DNA of 9,712 nucleotides from Bacteroidota bacterium (GTDB lineage: Bacteria > Bacteroidota > Bacteroidia > Bacteroidales > B39-G9). Each line of letters begins with the position of its first letter. The first letter of the stretch is position 1. Location of the stretch: contig QMPG01000095.1 in assembly GCA_003648455.1 (NCBI GenBank), positions 1-9,712 of the forward strand. Reading direction: 5' to 3'. Below the pieces are notes generated by a model. It had not been told where the DNA came from. It did not search any database and saw only the letters and a list, made by a program, of their open reading frames with translations. Below are positions 1 to 7,395 of the stretch, piece by piece. Made by a program: the position numbers and the translations under genes.

Positions 1-62
1 GTTTACTTAGTTTTTTATTAATTTTCAACTTAACAAAAATATGTAACCATCTTTTTTTTTCA

Positions 63-70
63 TAAATTTG
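63..70 (+). promoter_or_regulatory. Candidate -7 box upstream of the T9SS cargo gene
   Basis: TAAATTTG matches the Bacteroidota -7 consensus TAnnTTTG exactly. It would give a 5' leader of roughly 115-120 nt before the ATG at 195. No clear TTTG -33 element lies 19-21 bp upstream; a run of T occupies 51-60 instead. In DNA this AT-rich a single exact box is weak evidence. The rest of bases 1-194 shows no gene on either strand. Confidence 0.3.
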
Positions 71-194
71 ATGAACAAATAAACATATCAACCAATCAGT
101 TTAAAGAAGCTGTCTATTTTGTAATATTCGAAAAAAATGGACAAAAAATTTGTTCACAGCGAATGATAATAATTAACAATTAAAAATATACATT

Positions 195-1100
195 ATGAAA
201 AATTTTATATTAATTAGTCTCTTAATAATATTTTGCCAAAACTTATTAAGTCAGGAATATGTTCCATTTGATTTTAAAAATGGAATTTGGGTTTGTAAAG
301 AAGCTTACTTTGGAGAAGAGGGATTTACTTATGGTATCCAGTTCTATACAAAAGGGGACACAATTATTAATGGCAATCTTTATCAAAAACTTCACCAATT
401 TAGAATTAAGTCCGATTTTTATTATATGTATCCCGATACAAGCCAAGGATATTATGGAGCAATAAGGAACAACAGTAATAAACAAGTGGAATATGTAAAT
501 CAAGATGATACAATTCCTGAAATAATTTATGATTTTAATTTGAATTTAGGCGATACAATAAAAAACGGATATGGTAAATATGAAGAACATAAGCTAATAG
601 TTATGTCAATAGATTCCGTTAACTATTGCGGGAAGTATCACAAAAGATATAATCTAAATGATACATCAATATATAACCCAAACTATTCTACATTAATAAA
701 TCAATCATTAATTGAAGGAATCGGGTTTAATTCCGGTTTAATTAACCCTTGGTTTCATCAATTTGAAGTAGAGACACGCTTAGTTTGCTATACAGAAAAA
801 AATAACGATTATTGTGAGCCTTGTGATTTGCTGTCGTCTATTAAGCCGATTAATACTAAAAATTCAATAAAAATATATCCCAACCCAAGCTTAGGAAAAA
901 TAAATATTGATGTAGAAAATATTGATGCTAACAAACAATTTGAAATTAAAATAATTGACTTAAGCGGAAAAATTATTTATAAAAAAACGTGTAAAACAAA
1001 ATCATTGCAGATTGATATGTCGAATCAATCAAGCGGAATTTATAATGCAATAATAACTACCAAAAATAATATTTATTGTAAGCAATTTGTTAAGCAATAA
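195..1100 (+). CDS. Secreted protein with T9SS type A C-terminal sorting domain
   Basis: Predicted exported protein of 301 residues. Residues 1-20 form a signal peptide: a Lys near the start, a hydrophobic core, and likely cleavage after SQ or slightly before. Residues 21 to about 210 form a beta-rich module with phrases I know from many Bacteroidota secreted proteins (GDTIINGNLYQKL at 54-66, YYGAIRN at 86-92, IIYDFNLNLGDTI at 110-122). I cannot assign it an activity. Residues about 222-301 are a classic T9SS sorting domain: YPNP at 228-231, a central IKIIDLSGKIIYKK strand pair, and SSGIYNAIITT near the end. From family knowledge, such a protein crosses the inner membrane by Sec and the outer membrane by T9SS, is cleaved at the C-terminal domain, and is released or attached to the cell surface. 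A Cys cluster (C198, C207, C210) precedes the sorting domain and could be disulfide-bonded. The ATG at 195 is chosen because the signal peptide starts right there. The export route is well supported; the substrate is unknown. Confidence 0.88.
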   Translation: MKNFILISLLIIFCQNLLSQEYVPFDFKNGIWVCKEAYFGEEGFTYGIQFYTKGDTIINGNLYQKLHQFRIKSDFYYMYPDTSQGYYGAIRNNSNKQVEYVNQDDTIPEIIYDFNLNLGDTIKNGYGKYEEHKLIVMSIDSVNYCGKYHKRYNLNDTSIYNPNYSTLINQSLIEGIGFNSGLINPWFHQFEVETRLVCYTEKNNDYCEPCDLLSSIKPINTKNSIKIYPNPSLGKINIDVENIDANKQFEIKIIDLSGKIIYKKTCKTKSLQIDMSNQSSGIYNAIITTKNNIYCKQFVKQ

Positions 1101-1107
1101 TTTTTTT

Positions 1108-1160
1108 AATACGAGTCATTGCTTCTCCGCCAGCTGGCGGAGAAGCAATGACTACGTGTT
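1108..1160. repeat. GC-rich 40-bp perfect palindrome with extended stem
   Basis: Bases 1114-1153 are a perfect 40-bp palindrome. The left half begins AGTCATTGCTTC and the centre is CCGCCAGCTGGCGG. Beyond it, AATACG (1108-1113) pairs with CGTGTT (1155-1160), allowing one G-T wobble, if A1154 is bulged. As RNA this is a stem of about 24 pairs with AGCT as the tip loop. Its core is close to 58% G+C in a region near 30%. It lies between the ends of two convergent genes, so it could stop transcription from both sides. A T-run (1101-1107) precedes it instead of following it, so it is not a textbook intrinsic terminator. A REP-like dispersed repeat is the best description. Confidence 0.8.
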
Positions 1161-1201
1161 GTTTATCAACAGATTGCTTCGGGCTTCGCCCTCGCAATGA
1201 C
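1157..1201. repeat. Second and third hairpins of the REP-like cluster
   Basis: TGTTG (1157-1161) and CAACA (1167-1171) form a small stem around TTTAT. Next, ATTGC (1173-1177) pairs with GCAAT (1194-1198), enclosing GGGC/GCCC (1181-1184 with 1188-1191) and a TTC loop, with a small internal loop between the two stems. The segment 1172-1201 is about 60% G+C. It shares ATTGCTTC and GCAATGAC with the large palindrome to its left, so the two belong to one repeat family. From memory, strings of the kind GTCATTGCGAGG...GAAGCAATC are scattered through many Bacteroidota genomes; this was not searched. The remaining gap, 1202-1243, shows nothing recognisable. Confidence 0.6.
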
Positions 1202-1243
1202 GGCTATGAAGGCTTTTCGGAGAACTTTCAACTTTACAAACTC

Positions 1244-1948
1244 TTAACTTAGCTGGCTGAAATCAATTACTTCTTTAGGATTTTCAATAAGTTTACCTTC
1301 TTCACAACGAAAAGTGCGAGCAGGGAATTTTTTAAGCATATTATAATCGTGAGTTGCCATAACAACTGTGCGTCCGCTTTCACTAATCTTAAAAAGAAGT
1401 TGCATAATACCTTCAGATGTTTCAGGGTCGAGATTACCGGTTGGCTCATCAGCTAAAATCACATCAGGATTATTAAGCAAGGCACGTGCAATAACAACTC
1501 TTTGTTGCTCGCCACCGGATAATTGATGTGGCATTTTATAATCTTTATACGACAAATCAACTTTTTCAAGAACTTCACTAATTCTTGAATCAATTATTTT
1601 CTTATTTTTCCATCCTGTTGCTTTTAACACAAAAGCTAAATTGTCGTAAACTGTTCTATCAACTAAAAGTTGAAAATCTTGGAAAACAATCCCAACTTTA
1701 CGGCGAAGATATGGAATTTCTTTTCTTTTAATTTTTTGCAAGTCGTATTTAACTATCTTCCCCTGTCCTTTTGTTAGAGGCAAATCAGCATAAAAAGTTT
1801 TTAGCAAACTTGATTTACCAGTTCCTGTTTTACCAATGAGGTAAATAAATTCACCTTTATTTACTTCAAAATTAACATCGGATAAAACTAAATTATCTTT
1901 CTGGAAAATTGAAGCATTTTTTAATTCTATAATTGTATCAAGTGACAT
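1244..1948 (-). CDS. ftsE: Cell-division ABC transporter ATP-binding protein FtsE
   Basis: ATPase subunit of the FtsEX complex, which sits on the cytoplasmic face of the inner membrane at the divisome and couples ATP hydrolysis to control of peptidoglycan hydrolysis during division. All ABC ATPase motifs are intact over 234 residues: Walker A GKTGTGKSS (39-47), Q-loop Gln90, signature LSGGEQQ (143-149), Walker B VILADEP with Asp167 and catalytic Glu168, D-loop NLDP, and H-loop His200 in ATHDYN. The stretch VFQDFQLLVDRTVYDNL (88-104) is typical of FtsE and separates it from LolD/MacB-type relatives. Length is normal for the family. The ATG at 1948 gives the expected N-terminus (MSLDTIIELKNAS) and is preceded by an A-rich stretch ending TAAAGAC. 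No ftsX is adjacent. The 66-residue gene upstream on the same strand, 123 bp away, may share its transcript. LolD-like lipoprotein release is the main alternative, judged unlikely. Confidence 0.9.
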   Translation of the reverse strand: MSLDTIIELKNASIFQKDNLVLSDVNFEVNKGEFIYLIGKTGTGKSSLLKTFYADLPLTKGQGKIVKYDLQKIKRKEIPYLRRKVGIVFQDFQLLVDRTVYDNLAFVLKATGWKNKKIIDSRISEVLEKVDLSYKDYKMPHQLSGGEQQRVVIARALLNNPDVILADEPTGNLDPETSEGIMQLLFKISESGRTVVMATHDYNMLKKFPARTFRCEEGKLIENPKEVIDFSQLS

Positions 1949-2071
1949 GTCTTTAATTATATGGATCTTGTTTATTAAAAATTATGTTAGGTCTATTATA
2001 ATGAAAACCACGGAATTTGAAAATTGAAATTATAAAAATCCTTATACATCAGTCTGTAAAAAAATAAAATT

Positions 2072-2272
2072 TTATTCAATTTTTTTTAAAACTCCATATT
2101 CCAAATTATTCATCATTTCAGTAAATTCATTAACATTTTTAATGTAATTGAATTTCTCTAAAGTTTGTTTTGAAACGTTTGCTTTAAAATGATTAACCAG
2201 CACAAAATTATCATCTCTAATTTGAATATAATCAGGTATTTTTGCAGTGCCTTTTGTCTTTAAAATATACAT
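2072..2272 (-). CDS. Small conserved-looking hypothetical protein upstream of ftsE
   Basis: A 66-residue protein that I do not recognise. It has no signal peptide, membrane segment, Cys or metal-binding motif, so it is probably a small soluble cytoplasmic protein. The first half (KTKGTAKIPDYIQIRDDNFV, residues 5-24) reads as a beta-rich stretch, and the second half (about 34-60) as amphipathic helices ending in YGVLKKIE. The mixed amino-acid composition looks like a real protein, not translated AT-rich spacer, and it does not overlap another gene. It lies 123 bp upstream of ftsE on the same strand. Only an AT-only 14-bp palindrome (2063-2076) lies at its end, with no convincing terminator, so read-through into ftsE is plausible. 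The start at 2272 is the only ATG that keeps the whole frame and has the A-rich leader common in this phylum. Confidence 0.65.
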   Translation of the reverse strand: MYILKTKGTAKIPDYIQIRDDNFVLVNHFKANVSKQTLEKFNYIKNVNEFTEMMNNLEYGVLKKIE

Positions 2273-2311
2273 TTTGAAAATATTTTATACAAATAAACAA
2301 AAATTTAATCA

Positions 2312-2319
2312 CAAAAATA
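2312..2319 (-). promoter_or_regulatory. Candidate -7 box for the small gene and ftsE
   Basis: Read on the minus strand this is TATTTTTG, an exact match to TAnnTTTG. Transcription would start near 2305, leaving a leader of about 33 nt before the ATG at 2272. No good TTTG -33 element is seen at the expected distance. It may drive both the 66-residue gene and ftsE. Confidence 0.3.
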
Positions 2320-2343
2320 AAGTTAGGAAAATAAAATTAGAAA

Positions 2344-2361
2344 TTAACAGTTAATTGTTAA
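2344..2361. promoter_or_regulatory. Operator-like dyad in the divergent gap
   Basis: TTAACA (2344-2349) and TGTTAA (2356-2361) are perfect inverted 6-mers around a 6-bp spacer. The dyad lies between two divergent genes, about 25 bp upstream of the candidate minus-strand -7 box. It could bind a dimeric regulator of either gene. In DNA this AT-rich such a dyad can arise by chance. Confidence 0.25.
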
Positions 2362-2422
2362 TAAAAGAATTGTAAAAAATAGATGTATAGATATTTCTTT
2401 TTTACCTTTACAACTAATTTGC

Positions 2423-2485
2423 TTACGAATTACGAATTACGAATTACGAATTACGAATTAAAAATTAAAAATTAAGAATTAAAAA
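2423..2485 (+). repeat. Nine-copy heptamer tandem array before the TPR gene
   Basis: Five perfect copies of TTACGAA (2423-2457) are followed in the same 7-bp register by TTAAAAA, TTAAAAA, TTAAGAA and TTAAAAA (2458-2485). All nine fit TTAMRAA. The array ends 14 bp before the ATG at 2500, so it probably lies in the 5' leader or across the promoter of the TPR gene. No exact TAnnTTTG box was found between 2341 and 2499; TACCTTTA at 2403-2410 is one base off. A repeat of this kind can change copy number by slippage, which would alter spacing or leader structure but not the reading frame. Confidence 0.9.
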
Positions 2486-2499
2486 AACAACTTCATAAA

Positions 2500-5400
2500 A
2501 TGAAAACTAAGCACTTATTCCTTTTTATAAATTTATTTCTGATACTAATTAGTTTTGCAGATTTTACTTATGCTCAAAATTCTATTATTTATCAAAGTCC
2601 TAATTCGGAATTTAACACTGGTGTTGAGTTGTTTAACAAGCAAAAATATGTTGCGGCTCAAAAACATTTTAATAATATAACACTAAATAAAGGCGAGAAT
2701 TATTCGAATATAAAAACCGATGCGCAATATTATTCAGCTCTTTGTGCTATTGAACTTTTTAATTCGGATGCCGAATATTTAATTAATAAGTTTATTGAAG
2801 AGCATCCTGAAAGCCCGAGAGTTAAGACTGCTTATTTTCAGATGGGAAAATTTCAATACAGAAAAAAAGATTACCAACAATCTATTATTTGGTTTAAACG
2901 AGTTAATAAATTTGACCTTAATAATGATGAATTAGCTGAGTATTTTTTTAAGCTGGGGTATAGTTATTTTGCTCTGGAAGATAATACTAATGCATCGAAA
3001 ATGTTTTATGAACTGCTCGACAGCGATTCAAAATATTTTGCTCCTGCCCTATTCTATTATTCTCACATTGCTTATTTGAACAAAAATTATGAAACAGCCC
3101 TAAACGGTTTTAAAAAATTAAAAGACGATGTTACTTTTGCTCCAATTGTGCCATATTACATTGCACAGATTTATTTTTCTCAAAAAAAATATGATGAAAT
3201 AATTCAATATGTACCTTCATTATTAGATTCTGCTACTACCAAAAGAGCTCCTGAAATAGCACGTATTATTGGCGAAGCATATTATCAAAAAGCTGACTAT
3301 AAAAATGCCCTAAGATATCTTGAAATCTATAAAGAAAAAACTAAAGCTTATACAAGAAACGACATATACCAGCTGGCTTTTATTTATTACAAAAATGGTG
3401 ATTTTGAAAAAGCAAGCAAATCATTTCAAAATGTAACTAATGTTGATGACTTGTTAAGCCAAAATGCTTATTATTATCTTGCCGACTGTTTCCTAAAGAA
3501 AGATGATAAAAACAAAGCTCGTATGGCTTTTAGCTCTGCATCAAAACTTGATTTTGATAAAAAAATTAAAGAAGATGCTTTGTTTAACTATGCCAAATTA
3601 ACTTATGAGTTGGCATATTCACCGTTTAACGAGATAATTGAAACATTTAATCAATACCTTGAGCAATATCCAAATTCAGATAAAACAGATGATGTTTACG
3701 ATTATCTTGGCAAAGCATATATTATATCAAAAAATTATAAAGAAGCCTTATCCTCAATTGAAAAAATAAAAATAAAAAATACTGAAATATTAGCAGCCTA
3801 TCAACGCATTGCTTATTACCGTGCTTTAGAATTATTTAATAATCTTAAATTTGAACAATCTATCGAAGCATTTAACAAAGCACTTAGTGTTCCTGCATAT
3901 GACAAAACAATTAAAGCTTTTTCAATTTATTGGAAAGCCGAAGCCCAATACAGAATAAAAAAATATGATGAAGCTATAAATAATTACAAAGAATTTCTTT
4001 TAACACCGGGAGCTTTCGAACATAATGAATTTAATAATTCATATTACAATTTAGGCTATTCTTTTTTTAAAAAGAAAGACTATAAAAAAGCAATATCATG
4101 GTTCAGAAAATATGTTGACAATGCAAAAATTAATGACACTCTAAAATTAAGTGATGCTTTTATAAGAATTGGCGATTGTTATTTTGTATCGCGTAACTAT
4201 TATGAAGCTGTTGATTATTATGCAAAAGCTGTTGAAGTAAATTCTCTTGATGCAGATTATGCTTTGTTTCAACAAGGTTTTACAAATGGCTTGTTGAAAA
4301 AATATAAACAAAAAATCAGCCTACTGACAAATTTATTAAACGACACAAGTTCAACATATTATGACGATGCAGTGTTCGAACTTGCAAAAACTTATGTTAT
4401 AACCGATTCTATAGATGCTGCAATAAAAAATTACACTCTCATAATAACAAAATTTCCTAACAGTAGCTATGTTAGTAAATCACTGGTTCATCTTGGTTTA
4501 TTATATTACAATAAAGATGAGAATCAAAAATCGATTAAATACTACAAACAAGCAGTAGCAAATTATAAAGGATCACAAGAAGCTAAAGATGCGTTAATTG
4601 GTTTAAAAAATATTTATGTTGACCTTAACGAAGTTAACACATATTTCGACTATGTAAATTCATTGGGCGGATTTGCTAATGTAAGTATAACTGAGCAAGA
4701 TTCTTTAACATATCTTGCCGCAGAAAAAATTTATATGTCAGGCGATTGTGATAAATCAACACAACTGTTAAAAAATTACATTGAAAAATATCCAACAGGA
4801 AGTTTCATTCTTAATGCATATTTTTATAAAGCTGATTGTGAAAACAGAAACAATAAATTTGATGATGCACTTAAAGCTTATTCTTTCATTATTGAAAAAC
4901 CAAAAAATATTTTCACAGAACAAGCATTATTAGGTGCAGCTAACATTAATTTCAGAAATAAAAATTATGCAGAAGCACTGGAAAATTTCACAGTACTCGA
5001 AAATGTGGCAGAAGTAAAAAGCAACTTACTAAAAGCACGTATTGGACAAATGCGTTCAGCTTTTAATTTAAAAAGTTACAAAAATGCAATTGTTGCTGCC
5101 AACAATGTATTAATAACCGAAAAAGTTGCTCAGGAGAAAATTCGTGAAGCACATCTAATACTTGCAAAATCATACTTTGCTCAAAATAAACTAAACAAAG
5201 CAGTAACGCAATATCGCTTAATTGCACGCAACAGCAAAACAGAACAAGGAGCCGAGGCTAAATATCAAATTGCCAATATTTTATATCTTCAAAAGAAGTA
5301 TGAATTAGCTAAGCAGGAAATATTTAACTTTATTAATATCAGCACCCCTCATCAGTTTTGGTTAGCCAAAAGTTTTATCCTGTTGTCAGATATTTATTTC

Positions 5401-5646
5401 GACAATAACGATTATTTTCAGGCAAAAGCAAACCTGAAAGGTATTATTGAAAATTATAAAATTACTGATGATGGTATTATTGATACAGCCAACAAAAAAA
5501 TGAAAAGAATTAAAGAAATTGAGGATGCTCAGTTTAAACAAGTCTCTAAAAAAGATATTGAAATTAATTTTAAAGATAATACCGACGGACAATACAACAA
5601 ATTGTTTGAAGAAGAAAATAAAGTTGAAAACGATAGTTTAAAATAA
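2500..5646 (+). CDS. Large exported tetratricopeptide-repeat protein
   Basis: A 1048-residue protein made almost entirely of TPR-like helical hairpins behind a signal peptide. Residues 1-25 have Lys at 2 and 4, a hydrophobic core, and a TYA-Q cleavage site (A25/Q26). No lipobox Cys is present, so the mature protein should be soluble in the periplasm. Clear repeats include GKFQYRKKDYQQSIIWFKRV (around 115-134), YYQKADYKNALRYLEIY (around 261), AQYRIKKYDEAINNYKEFL (around 483), GYSFFKKKDYKKAISWFRKY (around 518), DCYFVSRNYYEAVDYYAKAV (around 559) and LGLLYYNKDENQKSIKYYKQ (around 664), with degenerate copies between and after. The last 40 or so residues (about 1006-1048) are highly charged and non-TPR. 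TPR arrays are protein-binding scaffolds; no enzyme motif is visible. The next gene, 17 bp downstream, encodes a probable outer-membrane barrel, so an outer-membrane assembly or anchoring role, loosely like BamD or CpoB, is an inference. The ATG at 2500 fits the signal peptide. Confidence 0.87.
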   Translation: MKTKHLFLFINLFLILISFADFTYAQNSIIYQSPNSEFNTGVELFNKQKYVAAQKHFNNITLNKGENYSNIKTDAQYYSALCAIELFNSDAEYLINKFIEEHPESPRVKTAYFQMGKFQYRKKDYQQSIIWFKRVNKFDLNNDELAEYFFKLGYSYFALEDNTNASKMFYELLDSDSKYFAPALFYYSHIAYLNKNYETALNGFKKLKDDVTFAPIVPYYIAQIYFSQKKYDEIIQYVPSLLDSATTKRAPEIARIIGEAYYQKADYKNALRYLEIYKEKTKAYTRNDIYQLAFIYYKNGDFEKASKSFQNVTNVDDLLSQNAYYYLADCFLKKDDKNKARMAFSSASKLDFDKKIKEDALFNYAKLTYELAYSPFNEIIETFNQYLEQYPNSDKTDDVYDYLGKAYIISKNYKEALSSIEKIKIKNTEILAAYQRIAYYRALELFNNLKFEQSIEAFNKALSVPAYDKTIKAFSIYWKAEAQYRIKKYDEAINNYKEFLLTPGAFEHNEFNNSYYNLGYSFFKKKDYKKAISWFRKYVDNAKINDTLKLSDAFIRIGDCYFVSRNYYEAVDYYAKAVEVNSLDADYALFQQGFTNGLLKKYKQKISLLTNLLNDTSSTYYDDAVFELAKTYVITDSIDAAIKNYTLIITKFPNSSYVSKSLVHLGLLYYNKDENQKSIKYYKQAVANYKGSQEAKDALIGLKNIYVDLNEVNTYFDYVNSLGGFANVSITEQDSLTYLAAEKIYMSGDCDKSTQLLKNYIEKYPTGSFILNAYFYKADCENRNNKFDDALKAYSFIIEKPKNIFTEQALLGAANINFRNKNYAEALENFTVLENVAEVKSNLLKARIGQMRSAFNLKSYKNAIVAANNVLITEKVAQEKIREAHLILAKSYFAQNKLNKAVTQYRLIARNSKTEQGAEAKYQIANILYLQKKYELAKQEIFNFINISTPHQFWLAKSFILLSDIYFDNNDYFQAKANLKGIIENYKITDDGIIDTANKKMKRIKEIEDAQFKQVSKKDIEINFKDNTDGQYNKLFEEENKVENDSLK

Positions 5647-5663
5647 GAATATTAATTGAAATT

Positions 5664-7355
5664 ATGAATTGCTATATGAAACATTTTGCTATAATATTAC
5701 TTACATTATTTTTTATAAGTTTTAAGGCAAACGCTCAAAATAAATTAAACCAAGAGGTAAAAGTTATTAAACCTTACGAGCCATCAATATCTGATGCGTT
5801 CAAAATTAATGAGTTGCCAAAACTAAACGACACAATAGTAATTACTCCCTCATTTACTTATTCGATTAAGAGCAAAACAAAACAATTAGATTCTAGATTC
5901 AAATTGGAGCCAATAAAAGCTGCCAAGATGTTGGGCGAACCATTAAGTAAATTATACAAATCATATTTTAAATTTGGAGTTGGGAATTATCTTACACCAC
6001 TCGCTGAAATAAATCTAACAAGTATTCGCGCAAAAAATTATTCTGTTGGCGCTTATTTAAAACATTTCTCAACCAATGGTAAAATTAAGAACACCGACAA
6101 TAAAAAAATATTTGCCGGCAACAGCAATAATTTGATTCAGCTATACGGGAAAAAAATATTTAAAAACAACAAAACACTTTCGGGAGATATGAGTTATAAT
6201 TCAAGGAAAATTTATTACTATGGCTATAATCCCGATAAAATTTATTTAACAACAGATACTATTCCAACTGACAAAAAAGATATTGAATATCAAAACTTTA
6301 ATTTATTTAATCTAAATACCGGCTTTAAAACAAATTATATTGATTCGTCTCATGTAAATTATGACATTAAAATGAATTATCAATATTTTAAAACAAAAGA
6401 TGATATTATCGAAAATAATTTATCATTAATGGCAAATATTAATTATTTTATGAACAATCAGTTTCTTGGCATTGATTCAAAATTCAACTATTTTAATACC
6501 ACCGGAACTAATGATACTCTTAATTTTCTTATGGTTAAATTTAATCCGTGGGTAGGTGCATTTGGAAAGAAATGGCGTGTTATTGCCGGTGTTAATACAT
6601 ATTATGACCAAAAGGATGTTAAATACTATTTTTACCCCAAATTAAGTTTGCATTATAATGTAATTGATTATTTCTTGATACCTTATTTTGAATTAGATGG
6701 AAGATATCAAATTAATAATTATCAGAGTGTTGCATACGAAAATTTTTATATAACAAACAGATTGAATATAAAACCAATAGACTATAAACAACATGTTGTT
6801 GGAGGAATACGTGGCAACTTCAGCTCAAAAATATCTTTTAATTTTAACGCTTCATTTTCAAAAATTAATAACAGTTACTTTTTTGTAAACGACACAACTT
6901 GCTTATTAGAGAACAAGTTTGATGTTGTATATGATGATATAAAACTAACCCAATTTTCAAGCGAAATATCATATAAAAAATCACAAAAATTCAATTTACT
7001 TTTAAAAGCTGATTTTTTTAATTATGTTATGGATAAAGAACTTGAACCATGGCACAAACCAAAATTCAAAATTAATTTCACATCACGATATATACTTAAA
7101 GACAAAATTATTATTAATACCGATATTTTTGCAATAAGCAGACGTTATGCAAAAACATTTGACAATGCAAATAATGTAGTAAAGAAAGAATTAGCAGGCA
7201 TTTTTGATGTGAATTTAGGTTTTGAATACAGATATACAAAAGTGCTTTCAGCCTTCGTAAATTTCAACAATATTGGAGCAGTAAAATATTATCAGTGGAA
7301 CAATTATCCGTTGCATAAATTTAATGTGTTATTTGGTATTACTTACTCATTATAA
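5664..7355 (+). CDS. Probable outer-membrane beta-barrel protein paired with the TPR protein
   Basis: A 563-residue exported protein. The signal peptide ends at ANA-Q (A24/Q25). The mature N-terminus (about 31-60, VKVIKPYEPSISDAFKINEL) is a segment I associate with a Bacteroidota outer-membrane family often labelled TonB-dependent receptor-like. Residues about 100-563 are a succession of alternating aromatic/polar strands rich in Tyr, Asn and Phe with polar loops, ending in the strand KFNVLFGITYSL, as expected for a transmembrane barrel of the outer membrane. There is no recognisable plug domain or TonB box, so active TonB-driven uptake is not supported. It starts 17 bp after the TPR gene, implying one transcript and a shared job. 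Start choice is uncertain: the ATG at 5676 gives a more usual signal peptide (MKHFAIILL), while the ATG at 5664 adds four residues (MNCY). The Cys at residue 3 is not a lipobox. Confidence 0.8.
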   Translation: MNCYMKHFAIILLTLFFISFKANAQNKLNQEVKVIKPYEPSISDAFKINELPKLNDTIVITPSFTYSIKSKTKQLDSRFKLEPIKAAKMLGEPLSKLYKSYFKFGVGNYLTPLAEINLTSIRAKNYSVGAYLKHFSTNGKIKNTDNKKIFAGNSNNLIQLYGKKIFKNNKTLSGDMSYNSRKIYYYGYNPDKIYLTTDTIPTDKKDIEYQNFNLFNLNTGFKTNYIDSSHVNYDIKMNYQYFKTKDDIIENNLSLMANINYFMNNQFLGIDSKFNYFNTTGTNDTLNFLMVKFNPWVGAFGKKWRVIAGVNTYYDQKDVKYYFYPKLSLHYNVIDYFLIPYFELDGRYQINNYQSVAYENFYITNRLNIKPIDYKQHVVGGIRGNFSSKISFNFNASFSKINNSYFFVNDTTCLLENKFDVVYDDIKLTQFSSEISYKKSQKFNLLLKADFFNYVMDKELEPWHKPKFKINFTSRYILKDKIIINTDIFAISRRYAKTFDNANNVVKKELAGIFDVNLGFEYRYTKVLSAFVNFNNIGAVKYYQWNNYPLHKFNVLFGITYSL

Positions 7356-7379
7356 AAAAAATCACAACTCTTTATTAAC

Positions 7380-7395
7380 GAGGAATTTACTCCTC
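7380..7395 (+). promoter_or_regulatory. Small hairpin competing with the downstream stem
   Basis: GAGGA (7380-7384) can pair with TCCTC (7391-7395) around the loop ATTTAC. The bases CCTC at 7392-7395 are also the base of the long stem at 7392-7441, so the two folds compete locally. This geometry resembles an attenuator, but with only five pairs it may have no function. Confidence 0.3.

Noticed and set aside
139..155. Imperfect dyad GGACAAA/TTTGTTC before the first gene
   Set aside because: It is AT-rich with a wobble pair and no conserved context; expected by chance in this composition.
246..503. An 85-codon minus-strand open frame overlapping the T9SS cargo gene
   Set aside because: It is antisense to a well-supported gene. 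The Ile/Phe-rich translation is typical of AT-rich complementary strands, not of a membrane protein with clear segments.
2063..2076. AATAAAATTTTATT palindrome at the end of the 66-residue gene as a terminator
   Set aside because: It is A/T only, has no loop, and overlaps the stop codon, so it would not form a stable terminator hairpin.
2423..2485. CRISPR array
   Set aside because: The units are 7 bp and contiguous, with no spacers and no cas genes.
5664..5676. Lipoprotein signal based on the Cys at residue 3 of the barrel protein
   Set aside because: The Cys lies before the hydrophobic core, and no lipobox follows it. Translation may even start at 5676, which would remove it.
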